12,157 nt of DNA from Dehalococcoidia bacterium (GCA_004376435.1 SOJS01000075.1:1-12157), one strand, 5' to 3'. Counted from the stretch's first letter, positions 5,152 through 12,157 are shown. The notes: generated by a model not told the origin, from the sequence alone. Program-made: numbers and translations.

Positions 5152-8100
5152 ATGAAAAAGAAAATCTATAAGATAATGGGTGTGGCGCTGACCCTGGTGA
5201 TGGTGCTGAGCCTGTTTGCCTTCACTGCGGCTCCGGTGGCGGCTGACCCCGATGAGAACGAGTGGTCAAAGTTTGACTATCCCGATGAGGGGTCTGACGG
5301 CGACTGGTTCTATAGCCCAGACATAGAGTATGTGGGACCAATGGCCAGGGCGATTAACGGAGACCTGTATGCCTATGCCTATGTAGAGGGCGCTGATTTT
5401 GGGGACGACGACATTGATAGCAACATCTTCAAGTCGGATGATGGCGGGCGCACCTGGTCAACGACCGACTTCGCTGATGAGCTGTTCGGCGGTGACCCGG
5501 GGTTCGTAGTTGATATCGTCTGCGACAGCGAGGATGCCGACATCGTCTATGTAGCCACTGGATTTCCGTGGTGGCCTGGTTATGCTTACTGGTCAGAGGA
5601 TGGCGGCGACAGCTTTGAGGCAATGGCGCCTGATTCCCTCGATGATGTTCGTAATGGGGATTGTATTACCTCGCTCGATGTGAGCTACTTCGGTGACGAC
5701 CCCCATGTCTTCGTCAGCACCAGCAACTGGGGCGGGGGCGGCGGTGTTTACTACATAAATCTGGAGTCGTATTTGTCAGGGTGGATTGACATGGGGTTAT
5801 GGGCGTATGAGGGCAGTGATGACTATGATGCCTTCGCCGTAAACGCCGCCCCTGACTTTGACGACAGCCGCAAGGTTTACGCCCTGGTGTGCTATGTTTA
5901 TGACGACGGTCCTACCCGGATTGTGGTCAACAGCGGCACTTCGGGGGTATGGGAGCAGTTTGGCGAGGACCTCGAGGAATACGGCGATGGCGACCTTGAG
6001 ATTGAGTGGGGCTCCAATATCTGCTTCCCCGACGACTTTGACCACGACGAGCTGTTTGTCGCTGTCGACGGCGGTGGTGATGATGATGGTGAAGGCAGCA
6101 TTTACCGGGTAACCGATGAGACGGCTGCCTACTGCCTTGCCGACGATGATGATGATGTTTACGCCGATTTCATCAGCCTGGAAATCACGGGCGATGTTGG
6201 CGCTACCCTGCTGCTGGCTGGTACAGCGAGTGACGACGGTGACGACTATTATTATGAGGCTACGGTACTATACAGCACCGATGACGGCGAAAGCTGGGAT
6301 GCGGCGGGCAAGCGTCCGTCTGGCTACAAATGGACCTATGTGCTGATGGCTGAGGACTTCGCCGACTCGGGGGAGGCATGGGCGGCAACCTCGGGCAGGC
6401 AATGCGGCGTATCCTACACCATTGACGGTGGGGACCTGTTCAACCAGATTTCACTGATTAACACCGATATGGGCGACAGGATACGGAATGTCTCCTTCTA
6501 CCCGGATTATGAGGACAGCGGCAAGCTGTTCCTGGCGAGCAAGCACCATGGTCGCGATAGCCTGTGGCGGTATGACGGCGAATACTGGGAGAGGGTGGCT
6601 GAAGAGCGTGTGTTGGGCACGCCCATACGTATGGTGAGTGTGTCACCCGAGATAGGCGCCGACGAGACGGTATTCTTCACTAACTGGGAGTTCTGGGACT
6701 CCGAAGACATAATGATATACTACTCAGACGACGAGGGACAGAGCTGGGATGACCTGCGCTGCCAGCCTGGTGACCTATACAACTGGGTGGTAATAGACGC
6801 TGAGACCATCCTCGCCGGTGGCGTTGATGCTGGCGATGGAGTAGTGTGGAAGACTGACCGCCATGGTGCCCGGGTGTGGGAGGACGTGGACGCCGATATT
6901 GAAGGCGAAATCTGGCACTTCGCCGTCTTTGGCGACAACGTCCTTTGTGGTAGCGATGAGGGTGAGGTAGCCATCTCCGAGGACCTGGGTGATGAGTGGG
7001 AGATGGTAGGCGACCCCCTTGATGCTGAGTTTTTTGCCCTTGTCGCCTTTGACACCGAGTATGACGACAACAGCTTTATCTACGCTGCCTGTAACGATGA
7101 CATATACCGCTTTGAGGTCGGTGAGTCCGATGACTGGGAGGAGATTGTCTTCGATGCTGATGGCAATGCTTTTAATATAGGCATCGCTTCGGGCATAGCC
7201 ACCGCTGATGGCTGTCTCTATGTCTCAGATGCTGAAGAGGGCGCTGGTATGTGGCGCTCGGTCGACCCAACGGCAGATGAGCCGCTGTTTGAGCAGGTAG
7301 ACTTTGAGCTTAATGACTACTCCATGCTATGGTGGCTGCAGACAACCAGCGGCAGCAATGTCCTGTATGCTCTTGACATGGGCTATGATGAGGACGAGGA
7401 GGCTGGGCTTGACAACGTGCTGTGGACCTATGAGGATGCGCTGGTTGGACCAGTAGAGCTGGAGTCGCCGGCTGATGGCGTAGGCGTAGACAGAACAAAC
7501 AAGCTAACCCTTGAATGGGAAGGGCTAGATGATGCCGACGACTATGAGGTAAGGTGCTACGCCGACGAGGACTTCAAGACTGCCTATAAGGTGTTTAAAG
7601 GCGCTATTGGCGGTGACGAGCCGGTATTGGTTCTGACTGAGGGTGATGGCATAGAATCCGGCACTGAATACTGGTGGAAGGTGAGAGTAGCCGAAAGCGA
7701 GCCATTAGTCAGCAAGTGGTCAGTGGTATGGTCAACTACCACGGCAATGGGTGCGGCTCAGTGGAACCCATTCAGTGGACCGGTCAACGAGTATCCATGG
7801 ATGGGTGCAACCGATGTTCCCCTGGCACCGACCTTCGCCTGGAATACGGCTGACTGGGCTACTGGCTATGAGTTCGAGCTGGCTGACAACGATGCTTTCA
7901 CCGATGCCTTCACCAAGTCGCTAACTACCACTGTCTATCAGTATGAGACAGACCTCACTTACTTCACTACCTACTTCTGGAAGGTGAGAGCAGTTAGTGC
8001 GACTGGCACGAGCAACTGGGCAACCGGTGTGTTCACCACTATGGAGAGACCGGCAGAAATAGTTGAGCCACCTCCACCGGTGGAGATACCACCACTGCCA

Positions 8101-8202
8101 GCACCAATAACCCCAGCCTGGATATGGGCGATAGTCGTTATTGGTGCAGTTCTGGTGATTGCGGTGATTGTCCTGATAGTCATGACCAGGCGAGTGCCCT
8201 GA
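5152..8202 (+). CDS. Large acidic BNR/Asp-box surface protein with FnIII domains and C-terminal anchor
   Basis: This 1016-aa protein has a Sec signal peptide (KKK n-region, hydrophobic core, predicted cleavage after Ala31 in PVAA-DPDE). Asp-box motifs of the type S-x-D-x-G-x-x-W recur at about 95 (SDDGGRTW), 148 (SEDGGDSF), 375 (STDDGESW), 525 (SDDEGQSW) and 609 (SEDLGDEW), pointing to one or more sortilin/sialidase-type beta-propellers. Two fibronectin-III-like domains follow (about 764-860 and 864-962, each with a YWWKVR or YFWKVR strand), then a Pro-rich linker (about 965-988), a transmembrane helix (989-1011) and a TRRVP tail. It is very rich in Asp and Glu. No sialidase catalytic Arg triad is evident, so a structural or binding role is likelier than hydrolysis. 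From memory, BNR/Asp-box proteins are proposed S-layer components in Dehalococcoides; a similar role here is inference. A strong terminator follows. Confidence 0.85.
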   Translation: MKKKIYKIMGVALTLVMVLSLFAFTAAPVAADPDENEWSKFDYPDEGSDGDWFYSPDIEYVGPMARAINGDLYAYAYVEGADFGDDDIDSNIFKSDDGGRTWSTTDFADELFGGDPGFVVDIVCDSEDADIVYVATGFPWWPGYAYWSEDGGDSFEAMAPDSLDDVRNGDCITSLDVSYFGDDPHVFVSTSNWGGGGGVYYINLESYLSGWIDMGLWAYEGSDDYDAFAVNAAPDFDDSRKVYALVCYVYDDGPTRIVVNSGTSGVWEQFGEDLEEYGDGDLEIEWGSNICFPDDFDHDELFVAVDGGGDDDGEGSIYRVTDETAAYCLADDDDDVYADFISLEITGDVGATLLLAGTASDDGDDYYYEATVLYSTDDGESWDAAGKRPSGYKWTYVLMAEDFADSGEAWAATSGRQCGVSYTIDGGDLFNQISLINTDMGDRIRNVSFYPDYEDSGKLFLASKHHGRDSLWRYDGEYWERVAEERVLGTPIRMVSVSPEIGADETVFFTNWEFWDSEDIMIYYSDDEGQSWDDLRCQPGDLYNWVVIDAETILAGGVDAGDGVVWKTDRHGARVWEDVDADIEGEIWHFAVFGDNVLCGSDEGEVAISEDLGDEWEMVGDPLDAEFFALVAFDTEYDDNSFIYAACNDDIYRFEVGESDDWEEIVFDADGNAFNIGIASGIATADGCLYVSDAEEGAGMWRSVDPTADEPLFEQVDFELNDYSMLWWLQTTSGSNVLYALDMGYDEDEEAGLDNVLWTYEDALVGPVELESPADGVGVDRTNKLTLEWEGLDDADDYEVRCYADEDFKTAYKVFKGAIGGDEPVLVLTEGDGIESGTEYWWKVRVAESEPLVSKWSVVWSTTTAMGAAQWNPFSGPVNEYPWMGATDVPLAPTFAWNTADWATGYEFELADNDAFTDAFTKSLTTTVYQYETDLTYFTTYFWKVRAVSATGTSNWATGVFTTMERPAEIVEPPPPVEIPPLPAPITPAWIWAIVVIGAVLVIAVIVLIVMTRRVP

Positions 8203-8239
8203 TTAAAGCCCGGTTTGGACTAAAGGGGTAACACCTCGA

Positions 8240-8305
8240 CCGGATACCTCGGAGCCCCCCTTCACCTGAAGGGGGGCTCCCCCTTTTTAGAGATTGCTTA
8301 CCAAC
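8240..8305. repeat. Repeated terminator module, copy 1
   Basis: The 21 bases 8240-8260 (beginning CCGGATACCTCGGAG) recur exactly at 8874-8894. The T-run plus AGAGATTGCTTACCAAC (8289-8305) recurs exactly at 8920-8936. Only the loop side of the stem differs between copies, so sequence outside the terminator proper has been conserved or recently copied. Confidence 0.85.
8251..8288 (+). terminator. Intrinsic terminator after the BNR gene
   Basis: GGAGCCCCCCTTC (8251-8263), loop ACCT and GAAGGGGGGCTCC (8268-8280) form a perfect 13-bp G/C-rich stem, followed by CCCTTTTT. It lies 49 nt after the stop codon at 8200-8202. Its flanks are repeated around the terminator at 8885. Confidence 0.95.
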
Positions 8306-8316
8306 GTCACCAAAAT

Positions 8317-8344
8317 TTGACTATATACCCTTATCTGCTATATA
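8317..8344 (+). promoter_or_regulatory. Predicted promoter of the DUF4258-DUF2283 operon
   Basis: TTGACT (8317-8322), 16 bp, TATATA (8339-8344), with an alternative TATAGT overlapping at 8341-8346. It lies between the upstream terminator and the ATG at 8385, leaving a leader of about 34 nt. Confidence 0.6.
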
Positions 8345-8384
8345 GTTTTATGTACTAAAGAGAATAAACTAACATTAACTTATA

Positions 8385-8630
8385 ATGCCTCTAGATATAC
8401 CTATATATTTTACCAGACATGCCAGAAATAGGATGCGCTGGCATGGCATATCTGAGGCAGATGTAAAACTCTGTTTAGCAAATTCAGAGCAAGCAAAAAC
8501 AGGGAGTCTGGGAAAGATTAATGCTTGGCGAAAGTTCGGCGATAGATTTTTAAGGGTTACCTATCGCAGGGAAAGTAAACGGCTGGTAATTATTACCGCT
8601 GTGATGAAAAGGAGGTTAAGCGGGAACTGA
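8385..8630 (+). CDS. DUF4258-family small protein, putative toxin of a two-gene module
   Basis: This 81-aa basic protein has the DUF4258 pattern: FTRHARNRMRWHGISEADVKLCL near the N-terminus, then a beta region ending RLVIITAVMKRR. The family's short H-A-x-x-R-M helix and final strand followed by basic residues are reminiscent of small RelE/HigB-like RNase folds, but no nuclease activity is shown by sequence alone. It overlaps the next start by one base (TGATG). That tight coupling and the pairing with DUF2283 suggest a toxin-antitoxin-like unit; this is inference. No Shine-Dalgarno is visible before ATG 8385, but a later start would remove the conserved FTRHA motif. Confidence 0.75.
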   Translation: MPLDIPIYFTRHARNRMRWHGISEADVKLCLANSEQAKTGSLGKINAWRKFGDRFLRVTYRRESKRLVIITAVMKRRLSGN

Positions 8631-8839
8631 TGAAGATAGAGTATGACCGTGAAGCTGATGCGTTATATATACAATTGCGTGAAGTAGTGGTAGAAGATAA
8701 CCTAGATATTGAGGAAGGGGTCACAGTAGATTTAGATGCCAGCGGTCACATTGTGGGCATCGAAATTCTAGATGCCAGCACCCGGATGAGCACTCAAGAG
8801 CTAAGTAAGGTAGCCATCGAAAACCTGCTCCCCGTATAA
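8630..8839 (+). CDS. DUF2283-family small protein, putative antitoxin partner
   Basis: This 69-aa acidic protein matches DUF2283 over its full length: MKIEYDREADALYIQL, then ...EGVTVDLDASGHIVGIEILDAS. The Y-D-x-E-A-D-A-L-Y-I and G-x-x-V-D-L-D...G-x-x-V-G-I-E-I-L signatures are both present. Its ATG overlaps the stop of the preceding gene (TGATG) and AGGAGG at 8610-8615 lies inside that gene, so translation is coupled. The basic-acidic pairing is typical of a toxin and its neutraliser. The biochemical role of the family is unknown to me. A terminator follows 46 nt after the stop. Confidence 0.82.
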   Translation: MKIEYDREADALYIQLREVVVEDNLDIEEGVTVDLDASGHIVGIEILDASTRMSTQELSKVAIENLLPV

Positions 8840-8873
8840 AACCTAGATTCTAGCTTGAAGGATAATACCCTAG

Positions 8874-8936
8874 CCGGATACCTCGGAGCCCCCCGCAGAG
8901 CGGGGGCTCCTCTTTTTTTAGAGATTGCTTACCAAC
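8874..8936. repeat. Repeated terminator module, copy 2
   Basis: This is the partner of 8240-8305, with both flanks conserved exactly (8874-8894 and 8920-8936). The two copies lie 634 bp apart and bracket the DUF4258-DUF2283 operon. Confidence 0.85.
8885..8919 (+). terminator. Intrinsic terminator after the DUF4258-DUF2283 operon
   Basis: GGAGCCCCCCGC (8885-8896), loop AGA and GCGGGGGCTCC (8900-8910) make a G/C-rich stem with one bulged C. TCTTTTTTT follows. It lies 46 nt after the DUF2283 stop. Confidence 0.93.
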
Positions 8937-8982
8937 CCCTCACCCTTCAGGTTTTTATTAGGTAACCCACCCCCTTTATGCA

Positions 8983-9009
8983 CCCTAAAAAATCCTTGAT
9001 TTTTCAGGG
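8983..9009. repeat. A/T-rich hairpin repeat
   Basis: CCCTAAAAAATC (8983-8994), loop CTT and GATTTTTCAGGG (8998-9009) form a 12-bp stem with one mismatch. It is the same kind of element as CCCT-A5-GG-T7-G-AGGG inside the 38-bp repeat region at 2209-2231. Confidence 0.6.
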
Positions 9010-9020
9010 AACCCGCTTTA

Positions 9021-9047
9021 TCCCCCTCCCTTGATAAGGGAGGGGGA
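9021..9047. repeat. Perfect 12-bp C/G-rich inverted repeat
   Basis: TCCCCCTCCCTT (9021-9032), loop GAT and AAGGGAGGGGGA (9036-9047) match without a mismatch. No T-run follows on either strand, so it is not a standard terminator. It looks like a REP-type intergenic palindrome. Confidence 0.7.
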
Positions 9048-9110
9048 AGGTTGGAGGGGCTACGCCCATGATAAAATCCTAAATACAAAGCACTAATGCC
9101 CTAAAGGGAA

Positions 9111-9138
9111 ATACTAAATTCTAATTTCTAAATCCTAA
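9111..9138. repeat. 7-bp tandem repeat NNNCTAA, four units (copy B)
   Basis: ATACTAA, ATTCTAA, TTTCTAA and ATCCTAA, with degenerate units further upstream (ATCCTAA at 9076, GCACTAA at 9090). It corresponds to copy A at 2304-2331 and is followed by the same 13-mer. An overlapping CTAAATCC/GGATTTAG inverted repeat (9128-9135 and 9146-9153) follows. Confidence 0.7.
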
Positions 9139-9195
9139 ACATTTGGGATTTAGAATTTCCTCTGAGGGGGGTGAGGTAGATTAAATATCACAGTA

Positions 9196-9224
9196 TTGAC
9201 TTCCACCTAGAGCAAGGGTAGAAT
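9196..9224 (+). promoter_or_regulatory. Predicted promoter of the second BNR gene
   Basis: TTGACT (9196-9201), 17 bp, TAGAAT (9219-9224). The -10 is the first of two TAGAAT boxes carried by a direct repeat (second at 9236-9241). Transcription from the first box would begin near 9231, giving a leader of only about 18 nt. Confidence 0.6.
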
Positions 9225-9247
9225 TTGCCATAGGGTAGAATTTGCCA
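9216..9247. repeat. Direct repeat GGGTAGAATTTGCCA, two perfect copies
   Basis: Copies lie at 9216-9230 and 9233-9247, with a 17-bp period. A degenerate third copy (GGTAAAATTTGC, 9257-9268) falls inside the start of the coding region. They span the -10 region and the leader. Confidence 0.8.
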
Positions 9248-9256
9248 AATGGCAAA
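9241..9256. promoter_or_regulatory. Palindrome over the start codon, operator candidate
   Basis: TTTGCCA-AA-TGGCAAA has perfect 7-bp arms and covers the ATG at 9249. TTGCCAAATGGCAAAG (9242-9257) differs by one base from TTGACAAATGGCAAAG at 2798-2813, where it overlaps a -35 box. Confidence 0.45.
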
Positions 9257-12157
9257 GGTAAAATTTGCTCTGGGGCTGCTCCTGCTACTGGGGCTGATGG
9301 ACTCAACCACGACTTTCGCCAACCCCGCTCTAGTGGAATGGTCTGAGGTCAAGAGCCCCACTGATGGCAAGGCGGGGGATTGGGTGCTGGCTTTAGGCTC
9401 AGATGTCCAGCAACTGACCATGGCTATTGACGGCACCTTATATGCTTACAAGTTTGATGGCACAACACATCACCTGATGAAGTCCACAGACGGGGGGTGC
9501 ACCTGGGAACAGACCGACTACGATGGGGGTGCCATAGCTGATATTGCCTGCTCCAGGATTGATGCCGAGACTATCTACCTGACCGATGGCAGGCATGTTT
9601 ATAAGTCTGACGATGGTGGCGATAGCTTTGATAAAGTAGGCTATGGCACTTTTCCCGCTCTTGATGCCAGTGAATCAGTCGCCTGCCTTGATGTCGGCTA
9701 TAATGGCAATGATGACCCCTTTGTATTCATAGGCACTGCTGACAAAGATAAGGATAACTTTGGCGGTGTCTATTGCATAGCGGAAGCAGATTTTGGGGCT
9801 AGGTGGGCTGACGTAAAGGTGGGCAACTACGACCTCTACTCTATAGCCGGCTCACCAGACTTCGCCCAAGATTCCCGAGTAATGGCTTTAGTTACTGACG
9901 AAACTCACACCTACATTATCAACAATTATGGTGTCCTTGGCGACTGGTCTCACCCCGTTGAGCTGGTTGAGAATAATGCCAGCAGTTTTGCCGTTAGTGC
10001 TGCCTCTAGGATTTGTTTCCCATCTGACTTTGACCAAATTTATGAGTTTTTTGTCGGTGTCGCAGTTGCCGGCAACGGTGATGTCTACCGAGTGACCGAA
10101 AAGGATGCTTATGACCTTGGTGTGGATGCTGATATCATCAGCCTTGACCTGGTTGGTGAGATTGGCGATACCCGGCTACTGGCTGGTGGAACGGCGGGCA
10201 AGGTATGGTATAGCACCGACGATGGAGAGAGTTGGTATTGGAGCAAAAAAGCTCCATCTGGTGATGGCTTAACCTATGTGGTTATGGCGGCTGATTTTGC
10301 TGATAGCAGTATAGCATACGCCGCCACCAGTGGCACCGAGAGCGCCTTCTCAATAAGCAGGGATGGCGGGGTTACCTGGAACCAGACCAGCTTAATTGAT
10401 ACCAAAATCAGCGACATTGTTGACCTGGCGCCGTCCCCCAGCTATAGCCAGGATAACACTTTGTTTATGCTCACCGAGCATACCGACGGGGAGCACAGCC
10501 TGTGGCGCAGCCTCAATGGTGGAACAAGCTGGGAAAGGGTCTATACTAGCGCCCTGTCCGATGTAGAGCAGATTGACCGAGTCGCACTTTCCCCGCAATA
10601 TGATAGTGATAACCAGGTAGTGTTCATCGCTGGCAGGAGTAACGGAAGTTCGGCAATATGGAAGTCAGATGATAACGGTCAAAACTTCAAGCGCCGAATT
10701 GCCCCCTTCCCCATTGACGCCTGGGCGGTGGTTGATGATACCAGCCTGTTTATCGGCAGCTTTGATGAGGCTGGCAATCTCGGTCTCGCCTACCGCACCA
10801 CCAACAGCGGTCGGAGCTACTCTGAGGGGACAGTCGCTGGCAGCCAGTCATTAAAATCCATCGCCTTATCGCCCGACTATGATGAGGATGAGACTGTCCT
10901 GGTAGGCAACAAGGATGGCTGGGTCTATTGGTCCGAAGATAATGGTGCTTCATTTGAGCCGCTGCCGCCGGATGCCACCTCAAAACCACTGACTGGCAGT
11001 GTAACCATCGCCTTTGACCCAGGATACAGCAGTAATAAAACGGTCTATGCTGCCAGCGACACCGCAGGTGAGGGCATTTACCGCTTTATCATCGGCAAGA
11101 GTGATGCCTGGGAAAGCATAGACAGTCCCGACGAGGGTATGATTGGTCAAATGATAGTGTCGGCGGAGGGAACATTATATGCCACCAACTTCAAGGCTGA
11201 CGGTGGTATGGAGCGCTGCCTTAACCCAACATATTCACTAGGACCGACATTTGAAACGGTAACCAAAGGGCTGGATGATGGGGTTACCTTAATCGGATTA
11301 TGGCTGGATGACAACAGGCTGTGGTCGATTGATACCACTAATGTTAAGCTGATGACCTATACCGATAGCCTGACCCAGCCTGTCGCCCTCACCGCACCTC
11401 TCAGTGAGGCGCCGGGAGTAGGCACAATTATCGATAGCACGGTTAGAAAAATAAGCCTTGATTGGAAGACATCGAAGGGTGCCACCGAGTATAAATGGCA
11501 ACTTGACTATGACACCGACTTCTCAAGCGTCCCCAGTGACTTTGAGGGTGATACTAAGACTAGCTCAGCCCGCTTGCCAGCCCTTGAGCCGGCTACCACC
11601 TACTACTGGCGGGTGAGAGCCACCGAGCCGGTATTAAGCCCGTGGTCAGCTAAGTGGTCATTTACTACCAGCCTTGGCACCGAGGTCTCTGCCCCCAAGC
11701 TGGATAGTCCCAAAGCTGGCGCCAGCGGGATGCCAGTAAAACCGATATTTCAGTGGAGCGCCGTAGCTGGGGCAGATAGCTATGAGCTGGTGGTGTCTAC
11801 CGAGGCTAATCTTGACAATCCCACCATCCTAAAGACCGGTGCCTATGCCTTGCCCACCACCGCCTGGCAATGTAACATAGCTCTTAACTACAATACCGCC
11901 TACTACTGGAAGGTAAGGGCTATCAGCTCCGATACTTGCAGTGCCTGGAGTGCTGTTAGTGCCTTCACTATCGAGCCACCACCATCGCCCCAGTTAACCC
12001 CTCCACCAGAGCCACCCCAACCACCCAAACCCATAGAAATATATGACAATCACTGCTGGGCCAGTGCCGGGGGTATTTACAGCCAGGGAAATCCGCATAG
12101 CGACCCTAATACCGACCCCAATAAACCAAATTGCATTATCCAAAATTGCCTTATAGC
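9249..12157 (+). CDS. Second BNR/Asp-box surface protein with FnIII domains (3' end beyond window)
   Basis: The frame is open for 969 codons from ATG 9249 to the window edge with no stop; an in-frame TAG at 9231 limits the start. It begins with a signal peptide (MAKVKFALGLLLLLG..., probable cleavage after TTFA). Asp-box motifs occur at about 79 (STDGGCTW), 120 (SDDGGDSF), 322 (STDDGESW), 370 (SRDGGVTW), 421, 473 (SDDNGQNF) and 562 (SEDNGASF). Two FnIII-like domains lie at about 711-808 (YYWRVRA) and 815-906 (YYWKVRA), then a Pro-rich linker (about 908-930). It is homologous along its length to the 5152-8202 protein (for example STDDGESW...PSG...TYV.MA.DFADS) but is less acidic. After the linker it continues with a Cys-containing segment (DNHCWASAGG) instead of going straight into a membrane helix. 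No good Shine-Dalgarno is seen. Likely a surface-exposed structural or binding protein. Confidence 0.85.
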   Translation, partial: MAKVKFALGLLLLLGLMDSTTTFANPALVEWSEVKSPTDGKAGDWVLALGSDVQQLTMAIDGTLYAYKFDGTTHHLMKSTDGGCTWEQTDYDGGAIADIACSRIDAETIYLTDGRHVYKSDDGGDSFDKVGYGTFPALDASESVACLDVGYNGNDDPFVFIGTADKDKDNFGGVYCIAEADFGARWADVKVGNYDLYSIAGSPDFAQDSRVMALVTDETHTYIINNYGVLGDWSHPVELVENNASSFAVSAASRICFPSDFDQIYEFFVGVAVAGNGDVYRVTEKDAYDLGVDADIISLDLVGEIGDTRLLAGGTAGKVWYSTDDGESWYWSKKAPSGDGLTYVVMAADFADSSIAYAATSGTESAFSISRDGGVTWNQTSLIDTKISDIVDLAPSPSYSQDNTLFMLTEHTDGEHSLWRSLNGGTSWERVYTSALSDVEQIDRVALSPQYDSDNQVVFIAGRSNGSSAIWKSDDNGQNFKRRIAPFPIDAWAVVDDTSLFIGSFDEAGNLGLAYRTTNSGRSYSEGTVAGSQSLKSIALSPDYDEDETVLVGNKDGWVYWSEDNGASFEPLPPDATSKPLTGSVTIAFDPGYSSNKTVYAASDTAGEGIYRFIIGKSDAWESIDSPDEGMIGQMIVSAEGTLYATNFKADGGMERCLNPTYSLGPTFETVTKGLDDGVTLIGLWLDDNRLWSIDTTNVKLMTYTDSLTQPVALTAPLSEAPGVGTIIDSTVRKISLDWKTSKGATEYKWQLDYDTDFSSVPSDFEGDTKTSSARLPALEPATTYYWRVRATEPVLSPWSAKWSFTTSLGTEVSAPKLDSPKAGASGMPVKPIFQWSAVAGADSYELVVSTEANLDNPTILKTGAYALPTTAWQCNIALNYNTAYYWKVRAISSDTCSAWSAVSAFTIEPPPSPQLTPPPEPPQPPKPIEIYDNHCWASAGGIYSQGNPHSDPNTDPNKPNCIIQNCLI

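Larger units (their letters stand above)
8840..9195. other. Repeat-rich intergenic region, no gene
   Basis: In order, this stretch contains a terminator (8885-8919), a 12-bp hairpin (8983-9009), a perfect 12-bp hairpin (9021-9047), degenerate 7-bp repeats (9076 onward, clear at 9111-9138) and the 13-mer GGGTGAGGTAGAT shared with 2351-2363. I see no ORF with a ribosome-binding site or any protein family signature in it. Confidence 0.7.

Noticed and set aside
5152..8202. Active sialidase
   Set aside because: Asp-box motifs alone occur in many non-enzymatic propellers. I could not find the catalytic Arg triad or the nucleophile Tyr/Glu arrangement.

Overview
The window is a bacterial chromosome segment of about 12.2 kb. 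Every supported gene reads on the + strand. It most resembles a member of the Chloroflexota, probably a Dehalococcoidia-type anaerobe. This is an inference from the style of the genes (acidic BNR/Asp-box surface proteins ending in a single membrane helix, many repeat-rich intergenic regions, strong Shine-Dalgarno sites). No rRNA or marker-gene placement was possible.

Region 1 (1-2187) is core metabolism and information processing. It holds the 3' end of pyrG (CTP synthase), a transaldolase of the small FSA/TalC-like subfamily 8 nt downstream, and rho, the transcription terminator factor. A perfect 9-bp inverted repeat lies in the gap before rho.

Region 2 (2188-5151) changes character. It carries an orphan HicB-like gene and two small lipoproteins. 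The lipoproteins share nearly the same signal peptide, lipobox and collagen-like Gly-X-Y stalk but have unrelated C-terminal parts. The upstream regions of hicB and of the first lipoprotein are duplicates of one another, each containing an identical 38-bp block. A TTGACA-centred promoter/operator element recurs before each gene. The last leader (4952-5151) can fold into an elaborate RNA structure with a short ORF inside it.

Region 3 (5152-12157) holds two large secreted paralogues built from BNR/Asp-box (sortilin/sialidase-type) propeller repeats, two fibronectin-III-like domains and a Pro-rich linker. The first (1016 aa) ends in a transmembrane helix. The second (9249-12157) is open to the window edge and incomplete. 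Between them is a small two-gene DUF4258-DUF2283 operon that looks like a toxin-antitoxin pair, with a near-identical terminator module on each side. The 409 bases before the second paralogue hold a terminator, hairpins, a 7-bp tandem repeat, a promoter and overlapping direct and inverted repeats at the start codon.

Taken together, regions 2 and 3 look like a cell-surface locus: collagen-stalk lipoproteins plus propeller proteins, possibly envelope or S-layer components, under a common cis-element. Two toxin-antitoxin-like units are inserted in repeat-bracketed cassettes. The shared cis-element and the domain-shuffled lipoproteins are the most unusual things seen.
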